A stretch of 64,000 bases of DNA from Henriciella sp. (GTDB taxonomy: Bacteria > Pseudomonadota > Alphaproteobacteria > Caulobacterales > Hyphomonadaceae), in NCBI RefSeq assembly GCF_029937755.1, contig NZ_JAPYPG010000002.1:163648-227647 (forward strand), written 5' to 3'. Within the stretch, counting starts at the first letter, position 1, and every line of letters begins with the position of its first letter. The notes under the pieces were generated by a model, which worked only from the letters and a program-made list of their open reading frames with translations, had not been told where the DNA came from and searched no databases. Positions 53,754-63,828 of the stretch are shown here, piece by piece. The translations under genes and the position numbers were made by a program.

Positions 53754-55592
53754 CTAGCTCAGCTGGAGTTCGACCAGGCGCTTATAGGCCCCGCCGGCCG
53801 TCATCAGCTCCGCATGCGTGCCTTCTTCAACGGCCTTGCCATCCTCGATAACCACGATGCGATCGGCGGAGCGCACGGTCGAAAGGCGATGGGCGATAAC
53901 GAGCGTGGTGCGGTCCCTGGAAAACTCGCCGAGGGCCGCCTGCACCTTGGCCTCGCTCTCGGCATCGAGTGCCGAGGTCGCTTCGTCCAGCATCAGGATC
54001 GGGGCGTCACGCAGGATGGCGCGGGCGAGCGAGATACGCTGGCGCTGGCCGCCCGACAAGTTGCGTCCCATCTCGCCTGCCATGGCGTCATAGCCGCCCG
54101 GCAGGGCAAGGATAAAGTCATGCGCATTGGCAGCCTTCGCTGCGGCCTTGATCTCGTCACGGCTCGCTCCCATCCGGCCGAGCGCAATATTGGCCGCAAC
54201 TGTGTCGTCGAAGAGCAAGGCTTCCTGGGCCACCAGAGCCGTCGACTGGCGCAGGCTGGCGCCGGTAAAGGCGCGTATATCGTTGCCATCCACGGCGACC
54301 GACCCAGAGAGCGGATCATAAAGCCGCAGCAATAGGTTGAAAATCGTGGATTTTCCGGCCCCTGACGGTCCGACCAGGGCGACCGTTTCACCCGGATTGG
54401 CCGAAAAGCTTAACCCCTTCAGGGCCGGCGAGCCATCTGGATAGACGAAATGGACATCGCGAAACTCCACCCCGCCCTTCGGCGCCTTCAGCTCAACCGC
54501 ATCAGAGCGGTCCTTGATGGCCGGCGGCGCATCGAGGATCTCGAACACACGGTCAGCCGCCGCCCCGCCCTCCTGCGCCACGGCGTTCAACGTACCGAGC
54601 GCGCGCAGCTCCGGGGCCGCGACGGCGACCGCGCCGATCACGCCGACGAAATTGCCAAGCGACGTATCGCCCTGCGAAATCCGCCAGGCCGTGAGCGCGA
54701 GGATGCCTACCAGCGCAATGCCGCCCGTGATCTCGAGGATCGGATCGACAGCCGCCTTGTCGGTCAGCACTTTCAGGAAGAGGCGTGAGCGTTCGACAAA
54801 TCCGCGCTTTGCACGCGCCTGCTGATAGTCTTCCAACCCGTAGGCTTTCACGACGCGTGCCGACTGGAAGCTTTCCGCCAGCAGCGATGTCACTTCGCCG
54901 ATCTGGCTCTGCGCCCGTTTGGAGCGTTTGCGCACGCTGTTACCAAGCGCAATGACGGGCGCGAAGGCGATGGGATAGATGAGGAGCAGGACCAGCGTCA
55001 GCTTCCAGTCCATGATAAGCATGGTGAAGAAGACGCCGATAACGGTCAGCACGCCCTTGGTGAGATTGTTGGCAAGCCGCAGGCCGGCATCGCGCAGCGC
55101 GTTCACATCATTGATGAAGCGAGAGACAAAGCCGCCAGACCGGTCCCCTGACAGCCGGGCAAAGTCGCCGCCCGTCAGCGCGTCGAACTGGTCAGTCTGG
55201 ATATCGACAATGGCACGTTGCACGCCGGTATTGTTGGCCAGCGTCATGACATAAAGCGACAGCGAGCGGATGGCTGCGGCGGCGCCGATAATCGCGATCA
55301 GGCCCCAGAGATACATTGGCACGCCGCCGGTCGCCGGACCGGCAAGGTCTTCCAGCGCATCGACGACAAGCTTCAGGAGATAGCCATAGGAGGCCGCCGC
55401 CACCGAGGTGATGGCCGCGCAAGTTGTGCCTAGCGCGAACCACTTCCAGTGCGGAAGATAACGTTCCCGGATCAGCCGCCACAGGCTGCGCGCGCCTTTT
55501 GGCGCGTCATGCGCCTCAGACGTGATGGTGAGACCCCGTTTCCGGATCGAGCAGCCGGTGCGCGTGCAGGATGAAATAGCGCATCTCGGCAT
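53754..55592 (-). CDS. ABC exporter, fused permease and ATP-binding domains
   Basis: Half-transporter of the MsbA/lipid-multidrug exporter type, acting as a dimer in the inner membrane. From the chosen start it has 612 residues: six membrane helices in the first 330, then the nucleotide-binding domain with Walker A GPSGAGKST, signature NLSGGQRQRISLARA, Walker B ILMLDEATSALD and switch AHRLSTV. The start is uncertain: the conserved part begins near RSLWRLIRERYLPHWKW, the ATG at 55592 overlaps the upstream gene by about 77 bases, and no in-frame ATG or GTG lies closer. MsbA-type lipid flipping is possible but not shown. Confidence 0.87.
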   Translation of the reverse strand: MPRCAISSCTRTGCSIRKRGLTITSEAHDAPKGARSLWRLIRERYLPHWKWFALGTTCAAITSVAAASYGYLLKLVVDALEDLAGPATGGVPMYLWGLIAIIGAAAAIRSLSLYVMTLANNTGVQRAIVDIQTDQFDALTGGDFARLSGDRSGGFVSRFINDVNALRDAGLRLANNLTKGVLTVIGVFFTMLIMDWKLTLVLLLIYPIAFAPVIALGNSVRKRSKRAQSQIGEVTSLLAESFQSARVVKAYGLEDYQQARAKRGFVERSRLFLKVLTDKAAVDPILEITGGIALVGILALTAWRISQGDTSLGNFVGVIGAVAVAAPELRALGTLNAVAQEGGAAADRVFEILDAPPAIKDRSDAVELKAPKGGVEFRDVHFVYPDGSPALKGLSFSANPGETVALVGPSGAGKSTIFNLLLRLYDPLSGSVAVDGNDIRAFTGASLRQSTALVAQEALLFDDTVAANIALGRMGASRDEIKAAAKAANAHDFILALPGGYDAMAGEMGRNLSGGQRQRISLARAILRDAPILMLDEATSALDAESEAKVQAALGEFSRDRTTLVIAHRLSTVRSADRIVVIEDGKAVEEGTHAELMTAGGAYKRLVELQLS

Positions 55593-56634
55593 TGTCGACC
55601 GTGCGCTGTGCGGCATTCTTCCATGCGTCGTAGGCGGCCTTGTAGTTCGGGAAGGCCCCGACGAAGTCGATCTTCGAGAGATCCTCGAACTCGACGCCGC
55701 GCACATCCTTCAGTTCGCCACCAAGGACGAGGTGAAGCAGCTGTTTGGCTTCCGGCATGTCTGCCATGGGCTTTCGCTCCGTAATCTCGGTTTTGTCATA
55801 AGGCCTGACCGTCCAGTTCGGATCGGGCAGCCGGACCCCTTTGACGCGCTCCACTAACAGAGGTTGCAGATGCTTTCCAGCCGCAATGAGGCTCCTCTGG
55901 GCAGGCTCACTGCGATTGAAGATAAAGGGTTCGCCGAGATGCGTCGAGGCTACGCCGCCGGCCTCGCTGACGATGATGCTGCCAGCAGCAAGATCCCAGT
56001 CGGACTTTCGCCACAGGGCGAGCGTCGCATCCCACTGGCCGGTCGCGACCCAGCACATGCGCAGCAATGTGGCATTCGGCTTTGGCCGGGCCAGATGCAT
56101 GTCTGGCCAGGGCAGCTTCCAGGCCGGGTGGTTGAGCATCGATTCGGAGGCAATCATGCGGCAGCCCTCCTCCTGGGCGCAGGAACTCGCATGGATCGGC
56201 TCATCATTGAGCGTGGCGCCGCGCCCGCGTTCGGCGACATAGGTCTCTCCGAGCACCGGCGCGTGGACGACGCCGGCAACAGGCTGGCCGTATTCGATGA
56301 CAGCGACACCAATGCACCACCAGGGCTGGCCGCTCATGAAAGCGCGGGTGCCGTCGATCGGGTCAACGCACCAGACGACATCCTGCAGCTGTGTCTGTCG
56401 CGACAGGGCGGTCTCTTCGGACAACCAGCCATAATCGGGGTAAGCTGTCATCAGCCGGTCGCGGATCAGCTTGTCGGATTCGATGTCCGCTTCTGTCACC
56501 GGGTGACCGGGATACTTCTCCCAGGAGGGCGTCGTTCCCTTTTCGAAATAGGCGAGCGCCAGACTGCCGGCTTCGATTGCGACCTGGCGCAAAAGCTCGG
56601 TCCGGTCTGAAAAGCGGCGCTCAGTTGCCAGCAA
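55516..56634 (-). CDS. CysQ/inositol monophosphatase-family protein fused to DUF4170
   Basis: 372 residues in one frame. Residues 1 to about 275 are a lithium-sensitive phosphatase of the CysQ/IMPase fold: PVTEADIESDK, WLSEETA, the metal site WCVDPIDGTRAFMSG and WDLAAGSIIVSEAGG are intact. After a short linker, about 80 residues (KQLLHLVLGGELKDVRG ... NAEMRYFILHAHRLLDP) match DUF4170, which is usually a separate gene. The chosen TTG start has a gagga site eight bases upstream and overlaps the pmbA stop by 14 bases; no suitable ATG exists. Likely substrate is 3'-phosphoadenosine 5'-phosphate or inositol phosphate. Confidence 0.87.
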   Translation of the reverse strand: MLATERRFSDRTELLRQVAIEAGSLALAYFEKGTTPSWEKYPGHPVTEADIESDKLIRDRLMTAYPDYGWLSEETALSRQTQLQDVVWCVDPIDGTRAFMSGQPWWCIGVAVIEYGQPVAGVVHAPVLGETYVAERGRGATLNDEPIHASSCAQEEGCRMIASESMLNHPAWKLPWPDMHLARPKPNATLLRMCWVATGQWDATLALWRKSDWDLAAGSIIVSEAGGVASTHLGEPFIFNRSEPAQRSLIAAGKHLQPLLVERVKGVRLPDPNWTVRPYDKTEITERKPMADMPEAKQLLHLVLGGELKDVRGVEFEDLSKIDFVGAFPNYKAAYDAWKNAAQRTVDNAEMRYFILHAHRLLDPETGSHHHV

Positions 56635-57970
56635 TCGACATGTCCTCAATCAGCAGGCTCGGTGAGTTCCTGCGGCCGCGGAATTCAAGGTCCGAAGCCG
56701 GGATGAGCCGGGCAAACATGGATGGCAGATCGCCAGCGATCGTCACTTCCGCGACAGGGTACTGCACAGCGCCATCCTCGAACCAGAAGCCGGCAACGCC
56801 AACCGAATAGTCGCCGGTGTTCGGATTAATCGACGGGCCGAACATGTCTGTCACCAGTAAGCCCTTGCCTGCCTCTTTCATGAGCATGGCGGGGCTCATT
56901 TCGCCGGCTTCGATATGCACATTCGACGTGCCAACGCCTGGCGGATTACCGAAGCCGCCCGAGGCAAAGCCGTTCGGGTCCAGGCCGAGTTGCCGGGCCG
57001 CAGACATGTTGAGCAGCCAACGGGTCAGAACCCCGTCCTCAATCAGCAGCTTGCGCTCCACCGGCAACCCTTCGCCGTCGTGATTGCGGCAGCCGAGCGC
57101 CTTTTCGAGGAAGGGGTCGTCGACAATGTTGGTGCCGGGCGCGAAGACTTTCTCGCCCAGCCGGTCCTTGAGGAAGCTCACGCCCCGCGCGACAGATGGC
57201 CCGGAGATTGCGCCCAGGAACGCGCCGATCAGGCTGGGGGCGACGCGCTTGTCATACAGCACCACGCCCTTCTGGGTCTTCACCTTGCGCGGTCCGAGGC
57301 GCGCGACAGCCCGCTCGCCGGCGGTGCGGCCGATCTCATCGGGACCTGGCCGGTCAGCCATCTTGCGGACGGTCCAGCTGTCATGGTCGCGCTCCATCGC
57401 GCCGTCACGCTCGGCCACGGCGGCAAGGCCGAGACCTGTGGACCCGCCGGAGAGATAGGAGGCAAAACCGTTCGAGGCCGCCACCCAGCGCTCGCTCCGG
57501 CTCCAGCCATTGCCGCATCCGGCGACTGTCTTGACGCCCTCGACCCCCAGCGCCGCTGCCTCCGCCGCAACCGCGTCGGATTCCAACCTCTCCAGGGGGA
57601 TTTCGCCATCCCCTTCCAGATCCAGTTCCGGCGGGTCCTTGGCCAGAAGTTCGGCCGGGGCGAGGCCGGCATATTTGTCTTCGGGCACAGCCTTCGCCAT
57701 CGCCACACAGCGTTCCGCCATGGCCGTGATGGCCTCATCAGAGAGGTCCGAACCCGAGACGTGCGCCTGACGCTGGCCGAACAGGACACGCAACGAAATG
57801 CCCTGTGCCTCGGAGCGCTCGACATTTTCAAGCTTGCCATCGCGCACATCGACGCTGACGCCTTCCGAAACGCCCAGGCTGCAATCGGCGTCGGTCGCCC
57901 CTGCCTTGAGGCAACGATCAATGAGTTTTTCCAGAATATCGGCCGGAGAAGTGTTGAATGAGCTTGTCAT
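56621..57970 (-). CDS. pmbA: PmbA/TldE, non-catalytic partner of TldD
   Basis: 449 residues of the TldE family; it forms the heterodimeric protease with TldD and lacks the HExxxH motif. Typical stretches are CSLGVSEGVSVDVRDGKLENVERSEAQG (in part), YDKRVAPSLIGAFLGAISG, GTNIVDDP and the end SNVHIEAGEMS. The start MTSSFNT gives normal length; 47 more codons upstream overlap the decarboxylase gene. It precedes the CysQ-DUF4170 gene with a 14-base overlap, which is the common alphaproteobacterial order pmbA-cysQ-DUF4170. Confidence 0.94.
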   Translation of the reverse strand: MTSSFNTSPADILEKLIDRCLKAGATDADCSLGVSEGVSVDVRDGKLENVERSEAQGISLRVLFGQRQAHVSGSDLSDEAITAMAERCVAMAKAVPEDKYAGLAPAELLAKDPPELDLEGDGEIPLERLESDAVAAEAAALGVEGVKTVAGCGNGWSRSERWVAASNGFASYLSGGSTGLGLAAVAERDGAMERDHDSWTVRKMADRPGPDEIGRTAGERAVARLGPRKVKTQKGVVLYDKRVAPSLIGAFLGAISGPSVARGVSFLKDRLGEKVFAPGTNIVDDPFLEKALGCRNHDGEGLPVERKLLIEDGVLTRWLLNMSAARQLGLDPNGFASGGFGNPPGVGTSNVHIEAGEMSPAMLMKEAGKGLLVTDMFGPSINPNTGDYSVGVAGFWFEDGAVQYPVAEVTIAGDLPSMFARLIPASDLEFRGRRNSPSLLIEDMSIAGN

Positions 57971-58043
57971 GGCAGAGGACGTAATGGCTGGCTGCCAAGG
58001 CGGCAACGGCCAAAAGACCAGCTTTGTCAGCAGGGTGCCCGCA

Positions 58044-59510
58044 TTACCTCTGGTTTCCACGCGAAAGGTCTCGTCCACAGCGACGTATCTCCTCGAGCAA
58101 CATATCGACATCAGACAATTGCGTTCGGTGATTTGTGATATTCACGCGGATGGCGAGCTTCCCGCCTATTCTCGTGGTCGAAGGCGCAGCGATACCCTCT
58201 TCCTGAAGCCGCACCACGATCTCGTCATTCAGGCGGTCAATCTCGGCACCGCTTGCCCCTTCCCATGCCGTGTGACGGAAACAGCAGATGCTGGTCTCGA
58301 CCGGTGCCAGGCGTTCGAGTTCCTGGGCCTCGTCCACGCGCTCCGCGAGATAGCGCACCTGCTCGACATTGCGGGTCACGCTGGCGCCGATCTTTTCCGG
58401 TCCGTGCTCCATAAGGTGCGCCCACACCTTGAGCGCCCGGAAGCCGCGCGAGAGTTCCGGTCCGTAATCGACGGCCCATGGAAACCCGGCAGCAAGGCCG
58501 CGCTCATTGTGCTGCAGATAATCCGGCCGCATCGAGAATGCCCGGCGGTGGGCTTCCTCATCACGGACCAGGACAAACCCCGCATCGTAATTCACGTGCA
58601 TCCATTTGTGGAAGTCGAAGGCGACCGAATGGGCACGTTCCAGCCCCGAGAAACGAGGGCGCAGCACGGGGCTGAGCATGCCGCTGGCGCCGAAGGCGGC
58701 ATCGATGTGGAACCACAAGCCGTGTTCAGTGGCGATGTCGGCCAGCGCGTTGAGCGGATCAATCGCGCCTGTGTTGACGGTTCCAGCTGTACCGACCAGT
58801 GCGAAAGGCTGACGCCCGGCGGCGCGATCTTCGCCAATCGCGGTCTCGAGCGCATCGGTGGACATGCGCAGCGCGTCATCCGTCGGGACCCTGCGCAGGG
58901 CATCGCTGCCGAGGCCCAGCATGTCGAAAGCGCGGGCCACGCAGGCGTGTGTTTCGGCGGAGGCATAAGCGACAAGCTGGCTGCCAGACACACCCTGCTC
59001 TCGCGACCGGAAGTCGAGCGCGACATCGCGGGCGGCTTTCAAGGCAAGTATCGTGGCCATGGATGTACCGGAGACAGTCAGGCCACTGGCGGTTTCGGGA
59101 AAGCCGAACAGCTGCCGCACCCATTGCACCAGTTGACGCTCGACATAGAGCGCGACCTGGTCGCGCCCGCCTGCATTCACGTTCATGGCCGCCGCTGCGA
59201 TTTCAGCGATCATGTCTGACGGCGTACCGGAGCCATGAACCCAGCCGAAGAAGCGTGGGTGGGTGTTGCCCGGGCCATAAGGCATCAGGGAGCGGATTGC
59301 CTCATCAACCCGCATTCCGGGCGCACCTGTCGGAGGAAGCGGCTCCTGCAGCCGGGCCTTCAGCGCGTCAGGCATCGGCGTCCAGACCCGGCCTTCGCGC
59401 GCGCCCTCCATCTTGTCGATGGCATGGTCCAGCATGGCATGGGCGCGTTTGCGAAAGGTGTCCCAGTCTTCGGGGTCCAGCGTCGTATCCGGATTGTCTT
59501 GTGTCGTCAT
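58044..59510 (-). CDS. Group II PLP-dependent amino acid decarboxylase
   Basis: 488 residues of the aromatic-L-amino-acid / glutamate decarboxylase superfamily. PLP lysine Lys302 is in AFDFHKWMHVNYDAGFVLV; the cofactor region is GTAGTVNTGAIDP with IDAAFGAS, and the N-terminal HPRFFGWVHGSGTPSDM is typical. The best resemblance is to the aromatic or tyrosine/DOPA decarboxylase group, but the acid group cannot be excluded. Its coding end lies 73 bases before the pmbA start. No transporter or amine-using enzyme sits beside it. Confidence 0.9.
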   Translation of the reverse strand: MTTQDNPDTTLDPEDWDTFRKRAHAMLDHAIDKMEGAREGRVWTPMPDALKARLQEPLPPTGAPGMRVDEAIRSLMPYGPGNTHPRFFGWVHGSGTPSDMIAEIAAAAMNVNAGGRDQVALYVERQLVQWVRQLFGFPETASGLTVSGTSMATILALKAARDVALDFRSREQGVSGSQLVAYASAETHACVARAFDMLGLGSDALRRVPTDDALRMSTDALETAIGEDRAAGRQPFALVGTAGTVNTGAIDPLNALADIATEHGLWFHIDAAFGASGMLSPVLRPRFSGLERAHSVAFDFHKWMHVNYDAGFVLVRDEEAHRRAFSMRPDYLQHNERGLAAGFPWAVDYGPELSRGFRALKVWAHLMEHGPEKIGASVTRNVEQVRYLAERVDEAQELERLAPVETSICCFRHTAWEGASGAEIDRLNDEIVVRLQEEGIAAPSTTRIGGKLAIRVNITNHRTQLSDVDMLLEEIRRCGRDLSRGNQR

Positions 59511-59632
59511 CCGCCCCTCTTAGCGAAACGGCAACCGCAATCCAGCCCGGGTTCACGGCCATCTGCTTACTATGCCGCGGGCTGGCCTTACTGTAGCCTC
59601 CACAAAAAGCGACCAAGGCAGGAGGGAACAGG

Positions 59633-60703
59633 ATGGGCGACCAGCACTGGATTTCGAAGGACAATATCCGCAACACCAAATGGGTCTCACGCGATGCAGA
59701 CGCCGGCGAGGGAGAGGTCAGGCTGACACTCGACGCTTTTGCCCTGACCGCCAACAATGTGACCTATGCGACCTTTGGCGGGCCGCCCATGCATTACTGG
59801 AATTTCTTCCCTGCAGATGACCCGGCCTGGGGCCGCGTGCCAGTCTGGGGCTTCGCCACAATTACGGCATCCAATGTGGACGGTATTGACGTCGGGCGCC
59901 GTGTCTATGGCTACTTCCCGATCTCAAGCGAGCTGACGGTGCAGCCGGTCCGGGTGGGTAAGTCCGGCTTTTCTGACGGCGCCCCGCACAGGCAGGACCT
60001 CGCACCAATCTACAGTACCTACCTCTTCACGCATACCGATCCCCTCTACGTCGCAGACCGCGAAGCCGAACAGATGCTGTTCCGGCCGCTCTATATGACC
60101 GGCTGGATGATCGTGGACAGCCTGATGAGCGCGGAAACGCCGCCGAAGACAGTGATCATCTCCAGCGCGTCATCCAAGACCGCGCTCGCGACAGCGCACG
60201 GGCTGCAACAGGCCGGTGTCACGACCATAGGTCTCACATCCCCGGGAAACGCTGACTTCGTGAAGGCCTCCGGGCTCTACTCAACGGTCATGACCTATGA
60301 TGAGGCCAGCGCGCTATCGCCAGAGGCACCGGCGGCCTATGTCGACTTCACCGGGCGCCCTGCCCTGACGGCTGCCATTCACAAGGCCTGCGGCAAGGCG
60401 CTCACGCGCAGCATGGTGATCGGCATGACCGACTGGGAGAGCGACCGCACGCCAACTGACGACCTGCAAGGCCCGCAGCCGGAGTTCTTCTTTGTGCCGA
60501 CTTATGCCGCCGAACGCGCCAAGGCACTCGGCCCTGAGACATTGGCCGAGATGACGCGCGAGGCGATGGTGGCTTTCTATCCAGTCTCACGAAAATTCGT
60601 GACGCCGGAGACCGTAACCGGCAAACAGGCGATCGACGCGGCGTGGGCGGACAGTGTTGCAGGTGAGGTCAGCCCCGATCGCGGGCTGATCTGCAAGCTT
60701 TAA
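59633..60703 (+). CDS. DUF2855 family protein
   Basis: 356 residues, soluble. The pattern [16 protein letters not shown] and [21 protein letters not shown] is characteristic of DUF2855, distant relatives of medium-chain reductases that keep the GroES-like start but have a degenerate nucleotide-binding core ([19 protein letters not shown]). A ggcaggagg site lies well before the ATG. It is divergent from the decarboxylase. Enzyme activity is unknown. Confidence 0.85.
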   Translation: MGDQHWISKDNIRNTKWVSRDADAGEGEVRLTLDAFALTANNVTYATFGGPPMHYWNFFPADDPAWGRVPVWGFATITASNVDGIDVGRRVYGYFPISSELTVQPVRVGKSGFSDGAPHRQDLAPIYSTYLFTHTDPLYVADREAEQMLFRPLYMTGWMIVDSLMSAETPPKTVIISSASSKTALATAHGLQQAGVTTIGLTSPGNADFVKASGLYSTVMTYDEASALSPEAPAAYVDFTGRPALTAAIHKACGKALTRSMVIGMTDWESDRTPTDDLQGPQPEFFFVPTYAAERAKALGPETLAEMTREAMVAFYPVSRKFVTPETVTGKQAIDAAWADSVAGEVSPDRGLICKL

Positions 60704-60744
60704 ATGGGTTGACCGGTCTTGCCCGGCGCGCCACATCGCGGGTC

Positions 60745-62160
60745 ATGAGCATCAAACCGATCCACATCATTGGCGGCGGCATGGCCGGGTCCGAAGCCGC
60801 CTGGCAGGCGGCTGAAATGGGCGTGCCCGTCATTATCCACGAGATGCGCGGCACTCGCGGCACCGAGGCCCACCAGACCGACAAGCTCGCCGAGCTGGTC
60901 TGTTCGAACTCGTTCCGCTCGGACGATCACACGTCCAATGCGGTCGGCGTTCTCCATGAAGAAATGCGCCGCGCGAACGGCCTCATCATCACGAAGGGCG
61001 GGAAGCACCAGGTTCCCGCTGGCAGCGCACTCGCGGTGGACCGGGAAGGATTTTCCGAGGATGTGACGGCAACGCTGGAAGCGCATCCGAACGTCACCAT
61101 TGTGCGCGAAGAGATCGACGGCATTCCGCCAGAGGACTGGGATAGCGTGATTATCGCGACGGGGCCGCTGACTTCGATGAATCTTGCCGATGCGATCCGC
61201 ACGCATACGGGCGAAGAGGACCTCGCCTTCTTCGATGCCATCGCGCCGATCGTCTATTTCGACAGCATCGACATGGACAAGGCCTGGCGCCAGAGCCGCT
61301 ATGACAAGCCCGGACCCGGCGGCGACACGGCGGCTTACATCAATTGCGCCATGAATGAAGAGCAGTACAACGCCTTCATCGACGCGCTGATCGCGGGCGA
61401 GAAGACCGAGTTCAAGGACTGGGAAAAGGACACCCCCTATTTCGAGGGCTGCCTGCCGATCGAGGTGATGGCGGAACGCGGGCGCGAAACGCTGCGCTTC
61501 GGGCCGATGAAGCCGGTGGGCCTCACCAATCCGCATGATCCGGATGTGAAATCCCACGCTGTGGTGCAGCTACGCCAGGACAATGCGCTCGGCACACTGT
61601 GGAACATGGTCGGCTTCCAGACCAAGCTTAAATACGGCGCGCAGGCCGATATCTTCCGGATGATCCCGGGGCTGGAGAACGCCCAGTTCGCCCGGCTTGG
61701 CGGTATCCACCGCAATACGTTCCTGAACTCGCCCAAGCTGCTGGATGAGCAGCTGCGCATGAAGTCGATGCCGCGCCTTCGCTTTGCCGGGCAGGTGACG
61801 GGCGTGGAAGGCTATGTCGAGAGCGCGGCGATGGGGCTGCTGGCCGGACGCTTTGCAGCGGCTGAACGGCTTGGGCGTGAGCTTACCCAACCGCCGGAGA
61901 CCACCGCGCTGGGGTCGCTCATCGCGCACATCACGGGCGGCCACCTCGAAGGCAAGCAGACCTTCCAGCCGATGAACATCAATTTCGGCCTCTTCCCTGA
62001 CCCTGAGCCGGGCACGGTCGCAAAGACCGACCCCGAGACCGGCAAACGCCTCAAGGGCAAGGCCAAGGGCCGCGCCAAGAAGCAGGCGCAGGCGGTGAAA
62101 GCACTGCAGGATATCGATGCGTGGCTGGCGGCGCAGACCGAAGTCGTGGCGGCGGAATGA
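60745..62160 (+). CDS. trmFO: Folate/FAD-dependent tRNA (uracil-54) C5-methyltransferase
   Basis: Makes ribothymidine at position 54 of tRNA using methylenetetrahydrofolate and FADH2. 471 residues. FAD motif [12 protein letters not shown] (9-20), then [40 protein letters not shown] and the C-terminal INFGLFP are all specific to TrmFO. The Lys-rich tail ([16 protein letters not shown]) is a local extension. The start ATG has a weak ribosome site. It ends 7 bases before the next gene. Confidence 0.96.
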   Translation: MSIKPIHIIGGGMAGSEAAWQAAEMGVPVIIHEMRGTRGTEAHQTDKLAELVCSNSFRSDDHTSNAVGVLHEEMRRANGLIITKGGKHQVPAGSALAVDREGFSEDVTATLEAHPNVTIVREEIDGIPPEDWDSVIIATGPLTSMNLADAIRTHTGEEDLAFFDAIAPIVYFDSIDMDKAWRQSRYDKPGPGGDTAAYINCAMNEEQYNAFIDALIAGEKTEFKDWEKDTPYFEGCLPIEVMAERGRETLRFGPMKPVGLTNPHDPDVKSHAVVQLRQDNALGTLWNMVGFQTKLKYGAQADIFRMIPGLENAQFARLGGIHRNTFLNSPKLLDEQLRMKSMPRLRFAGQVTGVEGYVESAAMGLLAGRFAAAERLGRELTQPPETTALGSLIAHITGGHLEGKQTFQPMNINFGLFPDPEPGTVAKTDPETGKRLKGKAKGRAKKQAQAVKALQDIDAWLAAQTEVVAAE

Positions 62161-62167
62161 TCGACAG

Positions 62168-63142
62168 ATGCGCCTGCTTCTGACGGGCTCTACCGGCTGG
62201 CTTGGGCGTCATCTCGCGCCGATGCTGGCTGCAGAAGGCCATGAGGTCGTTGGCCTCGACGTTGCGCCCGGTCCTTTTACACACGAGATCGGCACGGTCG
62301 CCAACCGCACCTTTGTCGACCAGGTGATGGCACGACATGGCATAGAGGCGATCCTTCATGGCGGAGCCCTGCACAAACCTGATATTGCGCGCTTCCCCCG
62401 TCAGGCTTTTGTGGACGTCAATGTCACCGGCACGCTGAACCTTCTGGAAGCTGCCGTGGAAGCAGGCCACGACCGGTTTGTCTTTACCTCGACGACCTCG
62501 CTGATGATCTCGCAGGCGATCCGGTCAGAAGAGGCCGATCACGCCGTATGGATCGACGAGCGCCATACCCCGCTCGCACCCCGCAACATCTATGGTGCAA
62601 CCAAGCTGGCAGCCGAAAATCTCTGCCGGGACATCCATCTGAATACGGGCCTTGCCTGCCTTGTCCTGCGCACCTCGCGCTTCTTCCCCGAAGATGATGA
62701 TACGCTGAGAGACCCGCCGCCGGACAATCTGAAAGCCAATGAATTCCTGAACCGGCGGCTAAGCGTCGAGGATGCAGCCCGAGCGCATGTCGCGGCCCTT
62801 GCAAAAGCACCGGAGCTCGGATTTGGAATCTATATCGCCTCTGCGCCGACACCCTTTTCACGAAAAGACTGCGCGGCCTTGAAACTGGACGCGGCCAGCG
62901 TGATTGCGCGCTATTTCCCTGACGCTCCGGACCTCTATGCCCGCCATGGCTGGAAACTGCCGACCTCGATCAGCCGGATCTATGATTCCTCAGCCCTGGA
63001 AAACGACCTCGGTTTTCGGTGTGAGACCGACTTCGCCGCTATTCTCGATGCACTTCGCTCCGGCAGCGATCTGCCATTCGCGCACGATGCCGCCTATTCC
63101 TCCCCGAGCGTGACCGGGGCGAAACTCATCCATCCGGGCTGA
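62168..63142 (+). CDS. NAD-dependent epimerase/dehydratase (extended SDR)
   Basis: 324 residues. The Rossmann motif GSTGWLGRHLAP opens the protein; the active-site pair is in YGATKLAAENL (Tyr-x3-Lys) and the preceding FTSTTSLM holds the catalytic Ser/Thr. This is the extended SDR fold of nucleotide-sugar epimerases and related reductases. It begins 7 bases after the trmFO stop, so is probably co-transcribed. No sugar pathway genes are beside it and the substrate is unknown. Confidence 0.88.
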   Translation: MRLLLTGSTGWLGRHLAPMLAAEGHEVVGLDVAPGPFTHEIGTVANRTFVDQVMARHGIEAILHGGALHKPDIARFPRQAFVDVNVTGTLNLLEAAVEAGHDRFVFTSTTSLMISQAIRSEEADHAVWIDERHTPLAPRNIYGATKLAAENLCRDIHLNTGLACLVLRTSRFFPEDDDTLRDPPPDNLKANEFLNRRLSVEDAARAHVAALAKAPELGFGIYIASAPTPFSRKDCAALKLDAASVIARYFPDAPDLYARHGWKLPTSISRIYDSSALENDLGFRCETDFAAILDALRSGSDLPFAHDAAYSSPSVTGAKLIHPG

Positions 63143-63153
63143 AGACCCAGCAT

Positions 63154-63762
63154 TCAGCCGATCTTCTCTTTCGCGCGCGGCATCCATTTGCCGATATTCT
63201 CGAATTCCTCGGCCGGCTTCCATTTCATCACCCCGGCAAAGCCACAGGCGCAATAAAGCGTGATGTCGGCGATGGAGAAGCGGTCGGCGGCGACCCAGTC
63301 CGTCGAGGCGAGGCGCTCGTCGATCTTCTTGGCGAACATCTTGGCGTTCTTCTCACCCTTGGCGGCCGATTCCGGTGATTGCGGATTTTCGAGCGGCGCC
63401 ATGACCGGGTGCGCGTTTCGGAACCAGGTCGCAAACTGCAGGAACAACATCAGCTCGACGCGCCGGTCCCACATCTCGATCAGGGCCTTTTCCTTCGGGT
63501 CACTGCCCATCAGGTTCGGCTCCGGGAAGACGCCTTCGAAATAGGTGCAGATCGCGCGGCTCTCGGTGAGCTTCGTGCCATCATCGAGGACAAGTGCCGG
63601 CACCTGCGCGAACGGCGAGACTTCCCGATACATTGGCGCCTTGTGCTCCTGCTTCATGATGGAGATTTCCTCGATCTCCACCTCGCCGAGCTTTCCCTTG
63701 GCCTTGAGGAAATTGGTGACGCGTTCCGGGTTCGGCGCCTGGGGGCTGTGATAGAGCTTCAT
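63154..63762 (-). CDS. Glutathione S-transferase family protein
   Basis: 202 residues. Thioredoxin-fold N-terminal domain with LYHSPQAPNPERV as the active-site region (Ser or Asn rather than Tyr likely), PFAQVPALVLDDG with the cis-Pro, and TESRAICTYFE; then the all-helical C-terminal domain with STDWVAADRFSIADITL. Fits the organism's glutathione system. Convergent with the SDR gene, 11 bases apart. Substrate unknown. Confidence 0.93.
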   Translation of the reverse strand: MKLYHSPQAPNPERVTNFLKAKGKLGEVEIEEISIMKQEHKAPMYREVSPFAQVPALVLDDGTKLTESRAICTYFEGVFPEPNLMGSDPKEKALIEMWDRRVELMLFLQFATWFRNAHPVMAPLENPQSPESAAKGEKNAKMFAKKIDERLASTDWVAADRFSIADITLYCACGFAGVMKWKPAEEFENIGKWMPRAKEKIG

Positions 63763-63828
63763 GGGATCCTCCTGTTTGCACGGAGGTGTAGCGCAGGGCG
63801 TCGGCTGCGCGAAAGGCTTTCCCTTGCG

